Assembly: GCF_963576675.1 (NCBI RefSeq)
Contig: NC_088911.1
Location: forward strand, 81,125,256 to 81,189,255
DNA length: 64,000 bases
Source of the DNA: Euphorbia lathyris
Taxonomy: Eukaryota; Streptophyta; Magnoliopsida; Malpighiales; Euphorbiaceae
Direction of reading: 5' to 3'
The notes beneath the pieces were generated by a model that worked only from the letters and a program-made list of their open reading frames with translations, was not told the origin of the DNA and ran no database searches. Of this stretch, positions 18,401 through 30,100 are shown one piece after another. The translations under genes were made by a program, and so were the position numbers. Within the stretch, counting starts at the first letter, position 1. Every line of letters begins with the position of its first letter.

Positions 18401-20418
18401 ATAAATTTAGTCAAACTATACGTAAATTATATTTAAAAATAAAATATTTACGTAAAGTTCAAAGGTTTTACGTAAAACTCTAATTTTGACAATGTTTGTG
18501 AACTTTTCTCCTAAAGTAAAAGGGTTACGTAAATTTAGTCAAACCTTACGTAAATTATGTCTAAAAATTAAAGATTTACGTAAAATTCATAGGTTTTACG
18601 TAAAACTCTATTTTTACAAGGTTTGTGAATTAATTAGTCAAACTATACGTAAATTATATCTAAAAATAAAATATTTACGTAAAGTTTAAAGGTTTTACGT
18701 AAAACTCTAATTTTCACAATGTTTATTGATGTTTATCCTAAAGTAAAAGGGTTACATAAATTTAGTCAAACCTTACGTAAAATTCATAGGTTTTACGTAA
18801 AACTCTATTTTCAAAAGGTTTGTGAATTTTTTTCTCCTAAAATAAAAAGGTTGCCTAAATTTAGTCAAAGTATACTTAAATTATGTCTAAAAATAAAATA
18901 TTTACGTAAAGTTCAAAGGTATTACGTAAAACTCCATTTTTCACAAGATTTATGGATTTTTCTCATAAAATAAAAGGGTTACGTAAATTTAGTCAAACCT
19001 TACATAAATTATATCTAAAAATAAAAGATTTGCGTAAAATCCAAAATTTTTACAGAAAACTCTATATTTCACAAGGTTTCTGTATTTTATCTCCTAACAT
19101 AACAAGGTTACGTAAATTTAGTCTAACTTTACGTAAATTATGTCTAAAAATAAAAGATTTACGTAAAGTTCAAATATTTTACGTAAAACTCTATTTTTCA
19201 CAAGGTTTCTGGATTTTATTTCCTAAAGTAACAAGATTACGTAAATTTAGTCAAACTTTATGTAAATTATATCTAAAAATCAATGATTTACGTAAAGTTT
19301 AAAAGTTTTATGTAAAACTCAATTTTTCACAAGGTTTGTGAATTTTTTTATCCTAAAATAAGAAGGTTATATAAATTTAGTCAAACTATACGTAAATTAT
19401 ATCTAAAAATAAAAGATTTATTTAAAGTTCAACGGTTTTACATAAAACTCTAATTTTCACAATGTTTGTGAATTTTTCTCCTAAAGTAAAAGGTTTACGT
19501 AAATTTAGTCAATCTTATGTAAATTATGTCTAAAAATAAAAGATTTACGTAAAATTCACAGGTTTTACGTAAAACTCTATTTTCACAAGGTTTGTGAATT
19601 TTTTCCGCCTAAACTAAAAAGATTACGTAAATTTAGTCAAACTCTACGTAAATTATATCGAAATATAAAAGATTTACGTTAAGTTCAAAGGTTTTATATG
19701 TAAAACTCTAATTTTCACAAGGTTTGTGGATTTTTTCTCCTAAAATAACAAGGTTACGTAAATTATATCCAACTTAACGTCATTTATATCAAAATATAAA
19801 AGATTTACGTAAAATTCATAGGTTTTACGTAAAACTCTATTTTCACAAGGTTTGTGAATTTTTTTCTCCTAAAATAAAAATGTTATATAAATTTAGTCAA
19901 ACTATACGTAAATTATATCTAAAAATAAAATATTTACGTAAAGTTCAAAGGTTTTATGTAAAACTCTAATTTTCACAATGGTTGTGGATTTTTCTCGTAA
20001 AGTAAAAGGGTTACGTAAATTTAGTCAAACCTTACGTAAATTATGTCTAAAAATAAAAGCTTTACGTAAAATTCATAGGCTTTACGTAAAACTCTATTTT
20101 CACAAGGTTTGTGAATTTTTTCCCCCCTAAAATGAAAAGATTACGTAATTTAGTCAAACTATATATAATTATATCTAAAAATAAAAGATTTGTGTTAATT
20201 TCAAAGGTTTTATGTAAAACTCTATTTTCACAAGGTTTCTATTTAACGTTCATAATTTGCTTTTTACGTAAATAAAATCTAACAATAGAGGATAAGTTCA
20301 GTTTTGCCTGAAACTTGATTTTTCGCAAAGTTGGTGGATTTACATGAATTACTTCTGATAATATAGGATTTAAATTTCACATGAAATTAATGATTTTTTT
20401 GGATAATAATAAATACTA
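15468..20418 (+). mobile_element. Array element E1 (satellite-carrying, right end deleted)
   Basis: The left end GGTAAATTC directly follows CTATAATTAC (15458-15467). A hairpin follows: CTACTTTGTT, loop GGAA, AACAAAGTAG (about 15481-15504). A perfect palindrome ACCTGCTATAGCAGGT lies near 15587-15602, and about 300 bp of AT-rich sequence leads into the 129-bp array. The right part is missing: the sequence runs to AATAAATACTA at about 20418 and is joined directly to the interior of a CACTA element. No genes. Confidence 0.65.
15893..20240 (+). repeat. 129-bp minisatellite array in E1, about 34 monomers
   Basis: The landmark TTTTACGTAAAACTC recurs about every 129 bases (16029, 16159, 16288, 16417, 16546 and onward). 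Two monomer types tend to alternate: one with ATTCATAGG, GTGAATTTTT and CTATACGTAAATTATATC, the other with GTTCAAAGG, GTGGATTTTT and CCTTACGTAAATTATGTC, suggesting a 258-bp dimer as an earlier unit of amplification. Because 129 is 43 codons, lysine-rich repeat frames stay open in places; I regard these as a by-product. Diverged monomers make this an old array. Confidence 0.93.
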
Positions 20419-20578
20419 GTCTTATAAAAGCATTACTAGTCTTTAGTGGAAACAACATGCAGCAAATGTTATAAAAAAAAAAGTATAAGCTTTATACTCA
20501 CCAAGATTCCAATTAAAGTTTGAACTTGATATCAGAATATAAATCTATCAAATATAAAAAATGAAAGAAAGAACTCAC

Positions 20579-21117
20579 TGAAAGTACCAAGATAAATGTC
20601 CTTGTTTCCAGTGACTCTGCCTATCCTTGCTTGACATCTTCAATGCAGGTGATGTCTCCATAACATAGATATATGACAGTTAGAACAATGAGCTAACTTT
20701 ATACTATTAAGAAGGGGCTTCTTGTGAAACCATGCAATAAGATTAATGAAAACCTTATTACTCCTCTATAAATTGAATCACTCCTAGAGAACCAAATGTT
20801 TTACTCCATAGAAATAGGGAAAAAATCAATTAATTAACTAACCATTCTCGTAATTAAGCAAAAAAATTGTCTTTACCGTCTTAAATGATTAACTTATTCC
20901 CGACGGCTCATCTATTCTTCATCTCTTCAGCTCATCCTGGTATTTTTCCAGCTAAACAAAACGAAAACTAAGATTAAGATATATCTCGAGAAAGATTATA
21001 CTAATTCATGAAAGGGGTTTCAAAATTTACAAGAAAATTAATGTGGGTGGAAGGGCCCCAGTACTTGAGGGCAGCAAGATCATATGTCCTTGCAGCTTTC
21101 TCTTCCATATCATATCA
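20579..21117 (-). pseudogene. Decayed AINTEGUMENTA-like AP2 exons inside the truncated CACTA element
   Basis: Minus strand, three exon-like blocks in gene order. 21117-21031 encodes [19 protein letters not shown], the end of the first AP2 repeat. 20951-20877 encodes the linker beginning LEKYQ and ending HLRR. About 20659-20579 encodes RIGRVTGNKDIYLGTFS of the second AP2 repeat. Blocks are bounded by plausible GT donors and a TTTAG acceptor. In-frame stops replace conserved residues (GGA to TGA), and the linker block is out of frame, so no protein is made. Same content as 58882-59420. Confidence 0.8.
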
Positions 21118-21526
21118 ATGTGGCAATAGTCCAAAGGGTAAAAACTGAAATTAGAATAAGAATAAGGTGATTCAAGGTAATTATTTTATGAAAGATAGAG
21201 AAAAAAACCCAAGATAAACTGTTACATATAAAAAGATGAAATAACATCAACCATAATTGATTTTACACACAGTTAACATATATAGGGAATCCCTTTCTTT
21301 ATATTCATAATGAATTTAAACATCCATATAATGAAAAAAACAGAAGCAGAGAAGGAATCAATGAATTGCAGAATGAAGTATTAGTAAATTAACATGAAAT
21401 TAAGGAACTCAGCATTATGACAAAACGAAACTGGTTTGAAGTGCAATGGATAATTAAATACCAGGCGTCATAGTTTGAAACAACAAACATAATATAACAA
21501 ATTGGAAACTGGATTATATGAATTAC

Positions 21527-21900
21527 CTCGAAAATGTGCAGTGTGGAAGCGACAAGCGTGAGGGTGATTTAGGGAAGGGTAAAATCGGGTTTGCAGTTCT
21601 TACATGTTCTGAGGGTTAGTTGCCGCTTGAGGATCCAATTGCAAGAAATCATTACGAATATAGGGTTTGAATCACAGTCGGTGGCCGACGGAACTCAAGA
21701 TAAGAGAAGCATGCGTTTCGGAGAAGGACAAACAAACGAATCAGTGTACAATCGAAGGCCATCCGACACTTGAGAGCCAAAGAGTAGAGGGGGAATGGAG
21801 TTTGAAGAGGGAAATTTCTCAAAAATAGAAGCGGGAAAGAAAAACTGTTTGGAAATAATAGAGGGGGGAAGTTGAAGGGATAAGGATTGCAAGTGCTGAA
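21527..21900 (-). other. Unidentified exon-like segment in the truncated CACTA element
   Basis: A GC-richer minus-strand stretch ending in CGAG followed by GTAATT, a possible splice donor, with a 65-codon open frame (21892-21695). It lies 5' of the AP2-like blocks on the same strand and could be a first exon or leader. I recognise no domain; its twin is at 59842-60210. Confidence 0.35.
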
Positions 21901-23472
21901 GGCATGTAATTGGATTTTAAAAGGTTAGGACGAAATCCAGTAATAAATATTAAAATTTTCATCAATTTAAAACTTTATAATTTGTATACACTTAATTAAT
22001 AAAATAATACTTTACAAATGTTGATTTAGCTAATTTTTCAAATGGGGCGTAGCCCCTCGTAGTTTACCAAAAAAAAAAAGCTAATTTTTCAAAAATAGTA
22101 TAACTTTCTCCTATTTTTATTAAATGCAATAATTTTGATAAGTTTTGTTTTAATTAATTAGATATTGTAATTAAAAAACTAATCATTCAAAACTTTGTAA
22201 GTATTTATTTTCGTGTTAATTTTGTGTTTAGTGGTTTGATACAAACACGACTTCAAAATATCGTGTCATTTTCAGATTAATCCAAACGAATTTTTGTAGT
22301 TTCCCTCCACATAGAAAAAATGCAACAAATTAACATATTAAAATTAATTTTAGAACAATTTTTATAAAATAAATTACATGTGGTATAAGTAATTTTATGC
22401 CACGAGTAATTTTTTTTTTCCGTGGCATAAATAGATTTAGCCACGAAAAAAAAATACTGTAGCAAAATTCATGGCATAAGTATATGTTTGCCACAGAAAA
22501 AAATTACCCGTGGCATAAATACAACAAGTGGTCATAAGTTTGTAGTGGAATCTATTTTTTCCGTGGCTAAATTAAAATATGCCACGAAATTTGAATTCAC
22601 GTGGCATAATTCGTGGCACAAGTAATGATTTGTTGTAGTGTGTCCATTAGTATATGGAAGGTTCTTTTAGTGAGTTGGAGGACCAGGACCTTCCTATAAA
22701 CTCCCCACCTAATATAGGATCATTATATATGATCAAACGGGGGGCAATCATAACTTGATACAGAGACTACATAATAACTATAAATCTAGCCATGCTTTTT
22801 GTCATTATATATGGTCAAACGATGGGTAATCATGCACTCGATATAAACGTATTAAATAGAAAAAAAAACTATGAGTTATGCTTAAATGTTAGAAGATGAA
22901 AAAAGTATTTCATTGTGGTATTAATACCAAACCACTTCAAAAAAAAAAACTCTAATGTCATTTGCCTTTATAAAAAGGGTCAAATATATGAATATCATAA
23001 TTAAGTACAAAATTACAACTAAGTCATATCACTAAATTTAATTCTTAATATGTCATTATTCTCTCTATATATTATGATTTTATATCATAATTTAAAAATT
23101 ATAGACTCAAATTCAGAAATTATAAACCTTAGAAAATATATTCTAGACTTCTAATTTATAAACTCTAATCCTTAAAATATATTAAAAGTACTGATTTTAC
23201 TAGTTTGATATAATCCAAAATTATAACTTGTCATTGTTGTAAATAGTTTTTAAAATATGAATTTTCTGGGTAATTTTCCCTTATAAAAATGTCATTAACC
23301 ACATTCAATTCACTCTTAAACAAATTGATTTTTCCAATTTTTTTCTTACTATTAACTCTTCCAATTCTTTTCTTAAAAAAAAACCCTTCCAACTCTTGTC
23401 TTTTGTTCTATAATATCACTAACAATTTTTACATTTTAAAAAAATAATAACTAACAATTTATAAAAAAAGAA

Positions 23473-24053
23473 GAGTTAAGATGCAAAAATACCCCTAACG
23501 TTTTGGGCCAGGAGCAATTTTATCCCTGACGTCTAAAATGGTGCAATTTTACCCCTAACGTTGGAAGTCAAAAGCAATTTTACCCCTAACGTTGGAAGTC
23601 AGGAGCAATTTTACCCCTAACGTTAATAAATTGGGTCGATTTGAGAAATAATTCATCAAACTGTCTTCTCGCTCATGAATCTTGTTATCTATACTTCATA
23701 TGTGTGTTATTTTATCAGTAACAAATCACAAACATTCATTGGAATGTGAAAAAAATAAAAAAATATACTGTCTTTTTTGTACGGATTAGATAAAAAAAAT
23801 TCTAAAAATCCACCGAATTTATAAATATTAATCTCAAATTCTATTATTAAATTATAAAAAATATGAAATCCTTTTTTTAGACGAATTATTATGCAATTGG
23901 TGCAGAATAATGAATAAAAATATCTGTATTTTATAATAGTGTCTGAAATTGACCCAATTTATCAACGTTAGGGGTAAAATTGCACCATTTTAGACGTTAG
24001 GGGTAAAATTGCTCCTAGCCCAAAACGTTAGGGATATTTTTGCACCTTAACCC
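23473..24053. mobile_element. Non-autonomous inverted-repeat element, U3 copy
   Basis: 581 bp. Left end GAGTTAAGATG, right end in reverse complement GGGTTAAGGTG. Perfect 9-bp duplication AAAAAAGAA at 23464-23472 and 24054-24062: the clearest copy for defining boundaries. Confidence 0.8.
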
Positions 24054-24964
24054 AAAAAAGAATTATCATTTTTCTAAGAGCATGCCACATCATCAAAATC
24101 CCATCAAATCCAATTACCTTTTTTTTCTTACGATTAAACTCTTCCAATTCATACATTTTGTTCTATAATATCACTAACAATTTTTACATTTAAAAAAAAA
24201 TGTTCTGTTTGTAAGAGCATGCAACATCATCAAAATGGCATCTAAAATTCTCTTCTAATCTTCTTTCTGTTTCTGTTATTATGCGTAATATAGATTTCAT
24301 GATTTATATAATCTGTACTTATATGTTGTTTGATAGAAATAAAAATTAAGTGCTGAAAAAATATAAAATTAAATACTGAATTTTAAATACCGAATATAAA
24401 CAATTAGTTGATAATACAAACACACGTGAATTACCTTAAAAAATCACATTTAAATTAAATAAGTGCTTAATTTTTAATTTAAATGATTAGATGAGTTATC
24501 AAACAAGGTATTGGCCTAAAATTTCAATTGCGTTTAATAACCCTATGTTCTTATCTAATTGATTCAATAACCTGTCCAGTTACGTTCAATATCTCCATAA
24601 TCTCGTCTAATTGCATTGGATAACCCAAAAATTCAGCTGTCCCGTGAACTTTCAAAATTTCCTAATTTGTTGTCTATTTATCACATTCTTTTGATACGTG
24701 ACGATCATTTTGAGACATGACGGAGCGTGTCTTCCATTTTCAGCATGCAACAAATTTTATTAAGAATTATGAGGTTATTAGATACAATATGTGGGATCAT
24801 TTGTAACTTTTAGAAATTCAGATGTTGCCCCTATACTCCAAAACTTTCCCTCCACTCTGAACTTTTTATTTGATGAGTCATATCCTCTGCACATAATAAT
24901 TAAGATATTATATTTGCCATTTTATACAACTTAGCACATGACCTGTGTATGGTAACCAAATTAG

Positions 24965-24972
24965 CTATAAAT
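24965..24972 (+). promoter_or_regulatory. TATA box of zinc-finger gene C
   Basis: CTATAAAT, 84 bases before the ATG at 25049, with the conserved pyrimidine patch. Confidence 0.68.
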
Positions 24973-25048
24973 TACACCCCTCTTCTCTCTTGCCCTCTCT
25001 TCAGATTATCAAAAAAAGACACAAATTCAATTTTCAAACCCTGAATCT

Positions 25049-25564
25049 ATGGCTGGATATGGGTGGAATTCCAACAATCTTCCTACAAGCACGTACGCCG
25101 GCGCTCCACAAATCGCCTGTCGAATTTGTAACCAGGTTTTTGTGAGCACTGAAGCTTTTCTTCATCACATCGAAATTCACATGTCTACGGATCATGATGG
25201 TTCTTCTGTTTCTGCCTCCAGAAGGATGCAGCAGCCACCACCATCTCTTAATGCTTCCGGTGGTGGCTTGAGCGGTCTCTCCGGTCAAAGAAACAACTTC
25301 AGTTTTCCCATTCCAAATGTTTACAGTACTATGTTTAATCCGAATCCTAATCAGTTTATTCATCCCCGTGCAGCCCCACAAATGTACTCTCCTTTTCCAA
25401 CTGTGAGGAACAACTACGGGTTTGGATCACAAAGTTTCCCTATCCCTTTTCAGGCTCCGAGGAAATTCACCAAGCCATTTCTTCAGCAGCTGGAGAAACC
25501 CTTGATCCCTATTTCTGATTCTGATTCTGAGTTTGAAGTGCTAGACTTAAACTTGAAGCTGTAG
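25049..25564 (+). CDS. C2H2 zinc-finger protein with EAR motif, copy C (U3)
   Basis: Intact, 171 residues, the same architecture as copy A: finger C24/C27/H40/H44, Pro/Ser/Gly-rich middle, acidic stretch, terminal LDLNLKL. It differs from copy A by G76 and F134, the majority residues among the copies, so this is close to the family consensus. Promoter, leader, 3' hairpin (25601-25628) and AATAAA are all present. Probably functional if expressed. Confidence 0.83.
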   Translation: MAGYGWNSNNLPTSTYAGAPQIACRICNQVFVSTEAFLHHIEIHMSTDHDGSSVSASRRMQQPPPSLNASGGGLSGLSGQRNNFSFPIPNVYSTMFNPNPNQFIHPRAAPQMYSPFPTVRNNYGFGSQSFPIPFQAPRKFTKPFLQQLEKPLIPISDSDSEFEVLDLNLKL

Positions 25565-25600
25565 AGCAGCATAAAGATTAGGGTTTTGTTCAGGACAATA

Positions 25601-25628
25601 CCTAACCCTAGCTATGGCTATGGTTAGG
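25601..25628 (+). other. Conserved 3' UTR hairpin, copy C
   Basis: CCTAACC/GGTTAGG stem, as at 4005-4032. Confidence 0.5.
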
Positions 25629-25833
25629 TTCGATGTATTTTTATTTCAATGAAACAATAAATATTATAATCAGAAAAAGAAAATATATGTAAGCCTTTTT
25701 TAAAACAATGCTTTTTTTTCTTTCTGAGTTCACAGTTTTGTATGCTATGAATTCAATCTATTTTGTCTCCTTTAATTACCAATTTTTGTCATTTGATTAT
25801 CAAATTAAATCTTGTTTTTTTTTTTTCAAAAAT

Positions 25834-27102
25834 CTACCTAGTGAAGTAATTTAATTTATTGACATAAAGGCTAAATTTCACTTTAATATTCTATGAAAAG
25901 TATATAAATTTTATAAATTTACTCCTAACCTTTTCAAGTAAAATCAATTTTAATCCTTTTTTTTCTTTTTTTTTTCAAAAAGCTACCTAGTGAAGTAATT
26001 TAATTTATTGACATAAAGGCTAAATTCCTCTCTAATATTTTCTGAAAAGTACATATTTGACTTTAACATATGAAATTGTATAAATTTATTAGTAACCTTT
26101 TCAAGCAAAATCAATTTTAATTTTTTTTTCTTTCAAAAATCTACCTAGTGAAGTAATTTAATTTATTGGCATAAAAGCGAAATTTGTTACGCGCATTTTC
26201 AGAAAAATATAGATTCGACTCTAACATATGAAATGGTATATATTTACTCCTAACTATTTTAAGCAAAATCAATGTTACTTGTCCAGGGGCTGAACTCCAT
26301 AGGGGGATAGTCCTTGAAATTTGTTTTAAAATAATTTTCAAGCCCACTTTGTCAAAGAGTGAAAGACATGAAGAGGGGTTGTTGTAAATGTGACAATTAT
26401 TGAATTTTTTTTTACTGTATTCCAGGAGTAATACACCAATCAGTCAAAATAATTGTACATACCACTTCATGGGAGATGATTTGTGTAAGGAAAAAAATGT
26501 ACATGTGACATTAATTGATTTGTTAGGTGTATTACTCCTAGAGTATTCTAAATTTTTTTCTTATTATTGAGTTAGTGTCGTGTTCGTGTCATATCAATTA
26601 TCGAGTTGATATGAAATGAGTCAACTCTAACTCAACTCAAAAAAATTTGTGTTATAACTATATATTAACCAAATTGGGTTAGTAATTTTGTATTGTGCTT
26701 TCGGATCATATGTAATTTTACTATGTACATATGTTAATGATGTCATTTAAAAATATAGTAGGATATAGTAATAGTTCTAAATAATTTATGTCGTTTTTGG
26801 ATTAGCAGCTTAACTATGACCATCCAAAAATCCGCTAATATATCATTTTAGTTCGTGTAATGTGTTTATAAGTCGCATGCAAAAATATGGAAGGTTCAAG
26901 CCATTTTTGCAATTAGTAATTGTAATTTTATTACGTTTACTAATTAAATGAAATATAAACACATTAGAGAATAAGATAATAATTTTAAATATTCATGACA
27001 TTTTCGAGTTAGCAAGTCAACACCAATTCAACCCTAAAATTTATGTATCACTTTTCTCTCAACTAAAAAATTACTCCTTACCTACTAAACTAAATTCAAA
27101 CA
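25834..27102. repeat. Downstream segment of U3 with three direct repeats
   Basis: Equivalent to 4233-5504; repeats start at 25834, about 25985 and 26141. No gene seen. Confidence 0.7.
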
Positions 27103-27112
27103 CTATAATTAC

Positions 27113-30100
27113 GGTAAATTCTATGGCTACTTTGTTGGAAAACAAAGTAGTCATACTTTGTTTTATTATCCAATAGTATTTGGACATGTGTTAATTAAAA
27201 TTATGTTAATTAAAATTAATAAAAAAAGTAACATGCTATAGCAGGTAATATTTAATTATGGAAATTTTAAAGATTATTAATTATAAGGTAAATAATATAT
27301 GGGTCCCTCTATTTTAATTTAATTATTATTTAGTTATTATATGTTAATAATACACTATTAAGTCCTTAATTTTAACTCAATTCAATAGTTTAGTCCCTTA
27401 TAAAGGACTAATCTGTTCAATAATTTAAAAATTTAAGTGATAAAACTGTTGATCAAAATAAAAAATCAGAACTAAACAATAAATTTTAAAATACGATAAC
27501 TGAACAATATGTTAGATATTTAACATAGGAACTGATAAAATAAAAGATTTACGTAAAACTCTATTTTAACAAGGTTTATGAATTTTTTTTCTCCTAAATA
27601 AAAAAGGTTACGTAAATTTAGTCAAGCTATACGTAAATTATCTAAAAATAAAAGATTTATGTAAAGTTCAAAAGTTTTACGTAAAACTCCAATTTTCATA
27701 AGCTTTGTAGATTTTTTCTCCCAAAATAACAAGGTTACGTAAATTTAGTCAAACCTTACGTAAATTATGTCAAAAAAATAAAAGATTTACGTAAATTTCA
27801 TAGGTTTTACGTAAAACTCTATTTTCACAAGATTTGTGAATTTTTTTCTCCTAAAATAAAAAGATTACGTAAATTTAGTCAAACTATACGTATATTATAT
27901 TTAAAAATAAAAGATTTACGTAAAGTTCAAAGGTTTTACGTAAAATTCTAATTTTCACAAGGTTTGTGGATTTTTTCTCCTAAAATAACAAGGTTACGTA
28001 AATTTAGTCAAACCTTACATAAATTATGTCTAAAAATAAAAGATTTACGTAAAATTCATAGGTTTTACATAAAACTCTATTTTCACAAGGTTTGTGAATT
28101 TTTTTCTCCTAAAATAAAAAGGTAACATAAATTTAGTAAAACTATACGTAAATTATATCTAAAAATAAAAGATTTACGTAAAGTTCAACGGTTTTACGGC
28201 AAAACTCTAATTTTCACAAGGTTTGTAGATTTTTTCTACTAAAGTAAAAGGATTACGTAGATTTAGTCAAACCTTACGTAAATTATGTCTAAAAATAAAA
28301 AATTTACATAAAATTTATAGGTTTTACGTAAAACTCTATTTTCATAAGGTTTCTGAATTTTTTTCTCCTAAAATAAAAAGGTAACGTAAATTTAGTCAAA
28401 CTAAACGTAAATTATATCTAAAACTAAAAGATTTACGTAAAGTTCAAAGGTTTTACGTAAAACTCTAATTTTCACAAGATTTGTGGATTTTTCATTCTAT
28501 AATAACAAGGTTACGTTAATTATGTCCAACTTTATGCAATTTATGTCAAAAAAAAAAAAGATTTACGTAAAATTCATAGGTTTTACGTAAAACTCTATTT
28601 TCACAAGGTTTGTGAATTTTTCTCCTAAATAAAAAAGGTTACATAAATTTAGTCAAAATATAAGTAAATTATATCTAAAAATAAAAGATTTACATAAAGT
28701 TCAAAGGTTTTACGTAAAACTCCAATTTTCACAAGGTTTGTGGATTTTTTCTCCTAAAATAACAAGGTTACGTAAATTTCGTCAAACCTTACATAAATTA
28801 TGTATAAAAATAAAAGATTTACGTAAAATTCATAGGTTTTACGTAAAACTCTATTTTCACAAGATTGTTTCTCCTAAACTAAAACGGTTACGTAAATTTA
28901 GTCAAACCTTACGTAAATTATGTCTAAAAATAAAAGATTTACGTAAAACTCTATTTTCACAAGGTTTGTGAATTTTTTTCTCCTAAAATAAAAATGTTAC
29001 ATAAATTTAGTCAAACTATACGTAAATTATATCTAAAAATAAAATATTGACGTAAAGTTCAAAGGTTTTACGTAAAACTCTAATTTTCACAATGTTTGTG
29101 AACTTTTCTCCTAAAGTAAAAGGGTTACGTAAATTTAGTTAAACCTTACGTAAATTATGTCTAAAAATAAAAGATTTACGTAAAATTCATAGGTTTTACG
29201 TAAAACTCTATTTTTACAAGGTTTGTGAATTAATTAGTCAAACTATACGTAAATTATATCTAAAAATAAAATATTTACGTAAAGTTTAAAGGTTTTACGT
29301 AAAACTCTAATTTTCACAATGTTTATTGATGTTTCTCCTAAAGTAAAAGGGTACATAAATTTAGTCAAACCTTACGTAAAATTCATAGGTTTTACGTAAA
29401 ACTCTATTTTCAAAAGGTTTGTGAATTTTTTTCTCCTAAAATAAAAAAGTTGCCTAAATTTAGTCAAAGTATACTTAAATTATGTCTAAACATAAAATAT
29501 TTACGTAAAGTTCAAAGGTATTACGTAAAACTCCATTTTTCACAAGATTAATGGATTTTTCTCATAAAATAAAAGGGTTACGTAAATTTAGTCAAACCTT
29601 ACATAAATTATATCTAAAAATAAAAGATTTGCGTAAAATCCAAAATTTTTACAGAAAACTCTATATTTCACAAGGTTTCTGTATTTTATCTCCTAACATA
29701 ACAAGGTTACGTAAATTTAGTCTAACTTTACGTAAATTATGTCTAAAAATAAAAGATTTACGTAAAGTTCAAATATTTTACGTAAAACTCTATTTTTCAC
29801 AAGGTTTCTGGATTTTATTTCCTAAAGTAACAAGATTACGTAAATTTAGTCAAACTTTACGTAAATTATATCTAAAAATCAATGATTTACGTAAAGTTTA
29901 AAAGTTTTATGTAAAACTCAATTTTTCACAAGGTTTGTGAATTTTTTTATCCTAAAATAAGAAGGTTATATAAATTTAGTCAAACTATACGTAAATTATA
30001 TCTACAAATAAAAGATTTATTTAAAGTTCAACGGTTTTACATAAAACTCTAATTTTCACAATTTTGTGAATTTTTCTCCTAAAGTAAAAGGTTTACGTAA

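Larger units (their letters stand above)
20419..22640 (-). mobile_element. Truncated CACTA element: 3' part of the same element as 56719-60952
   Basis: From CTTATAAAAG (20421) to the terminus TGTTGTAGTG (22640) the sequence is nearly identical to 58723-60952. It ends in the same inverted terminus (reverse complement CACTACAACAAATCAT) and the same flank, TGTCCATTAG, as the full copy. Its left half and the adjoining right end of array element E1 were removed together, leaving the junction at 20418-20421. Between 22380 and 22625 are many copies of GTGGCATAA and GCCACG in both orientations, the subterminal repeats expected of CACTA elements. Confidence 0.85.
22641..27102 (+). repeat. Tandem unit U3, missing its first ~0.65 kb
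   Basis: Begins at TGTCCATTAG just after the CACTA terminus, so the microsatellite and GC-richer island are absent. 22644-23472 and 24054-24964 are AT-rich with no gene recognised. It carries the inverted-repeat element, an intact zinc-finger gene and the downstream segment, ending at CTATAATTAC 27103-27112, which is occupied by array element E2. Confidence 0.88.

Noticed and set aside
18138..19302. Repeated lysine-rich open frames (77, 67, 84 and 116 codons) across the satellite, also at 28738-29901 and 49909-51075
   Set aside because: They follow from a 129-bp (43-codon) tandem repeat in very AT-rich DNA, begin and end at random monomers, and have no domain or promoter.
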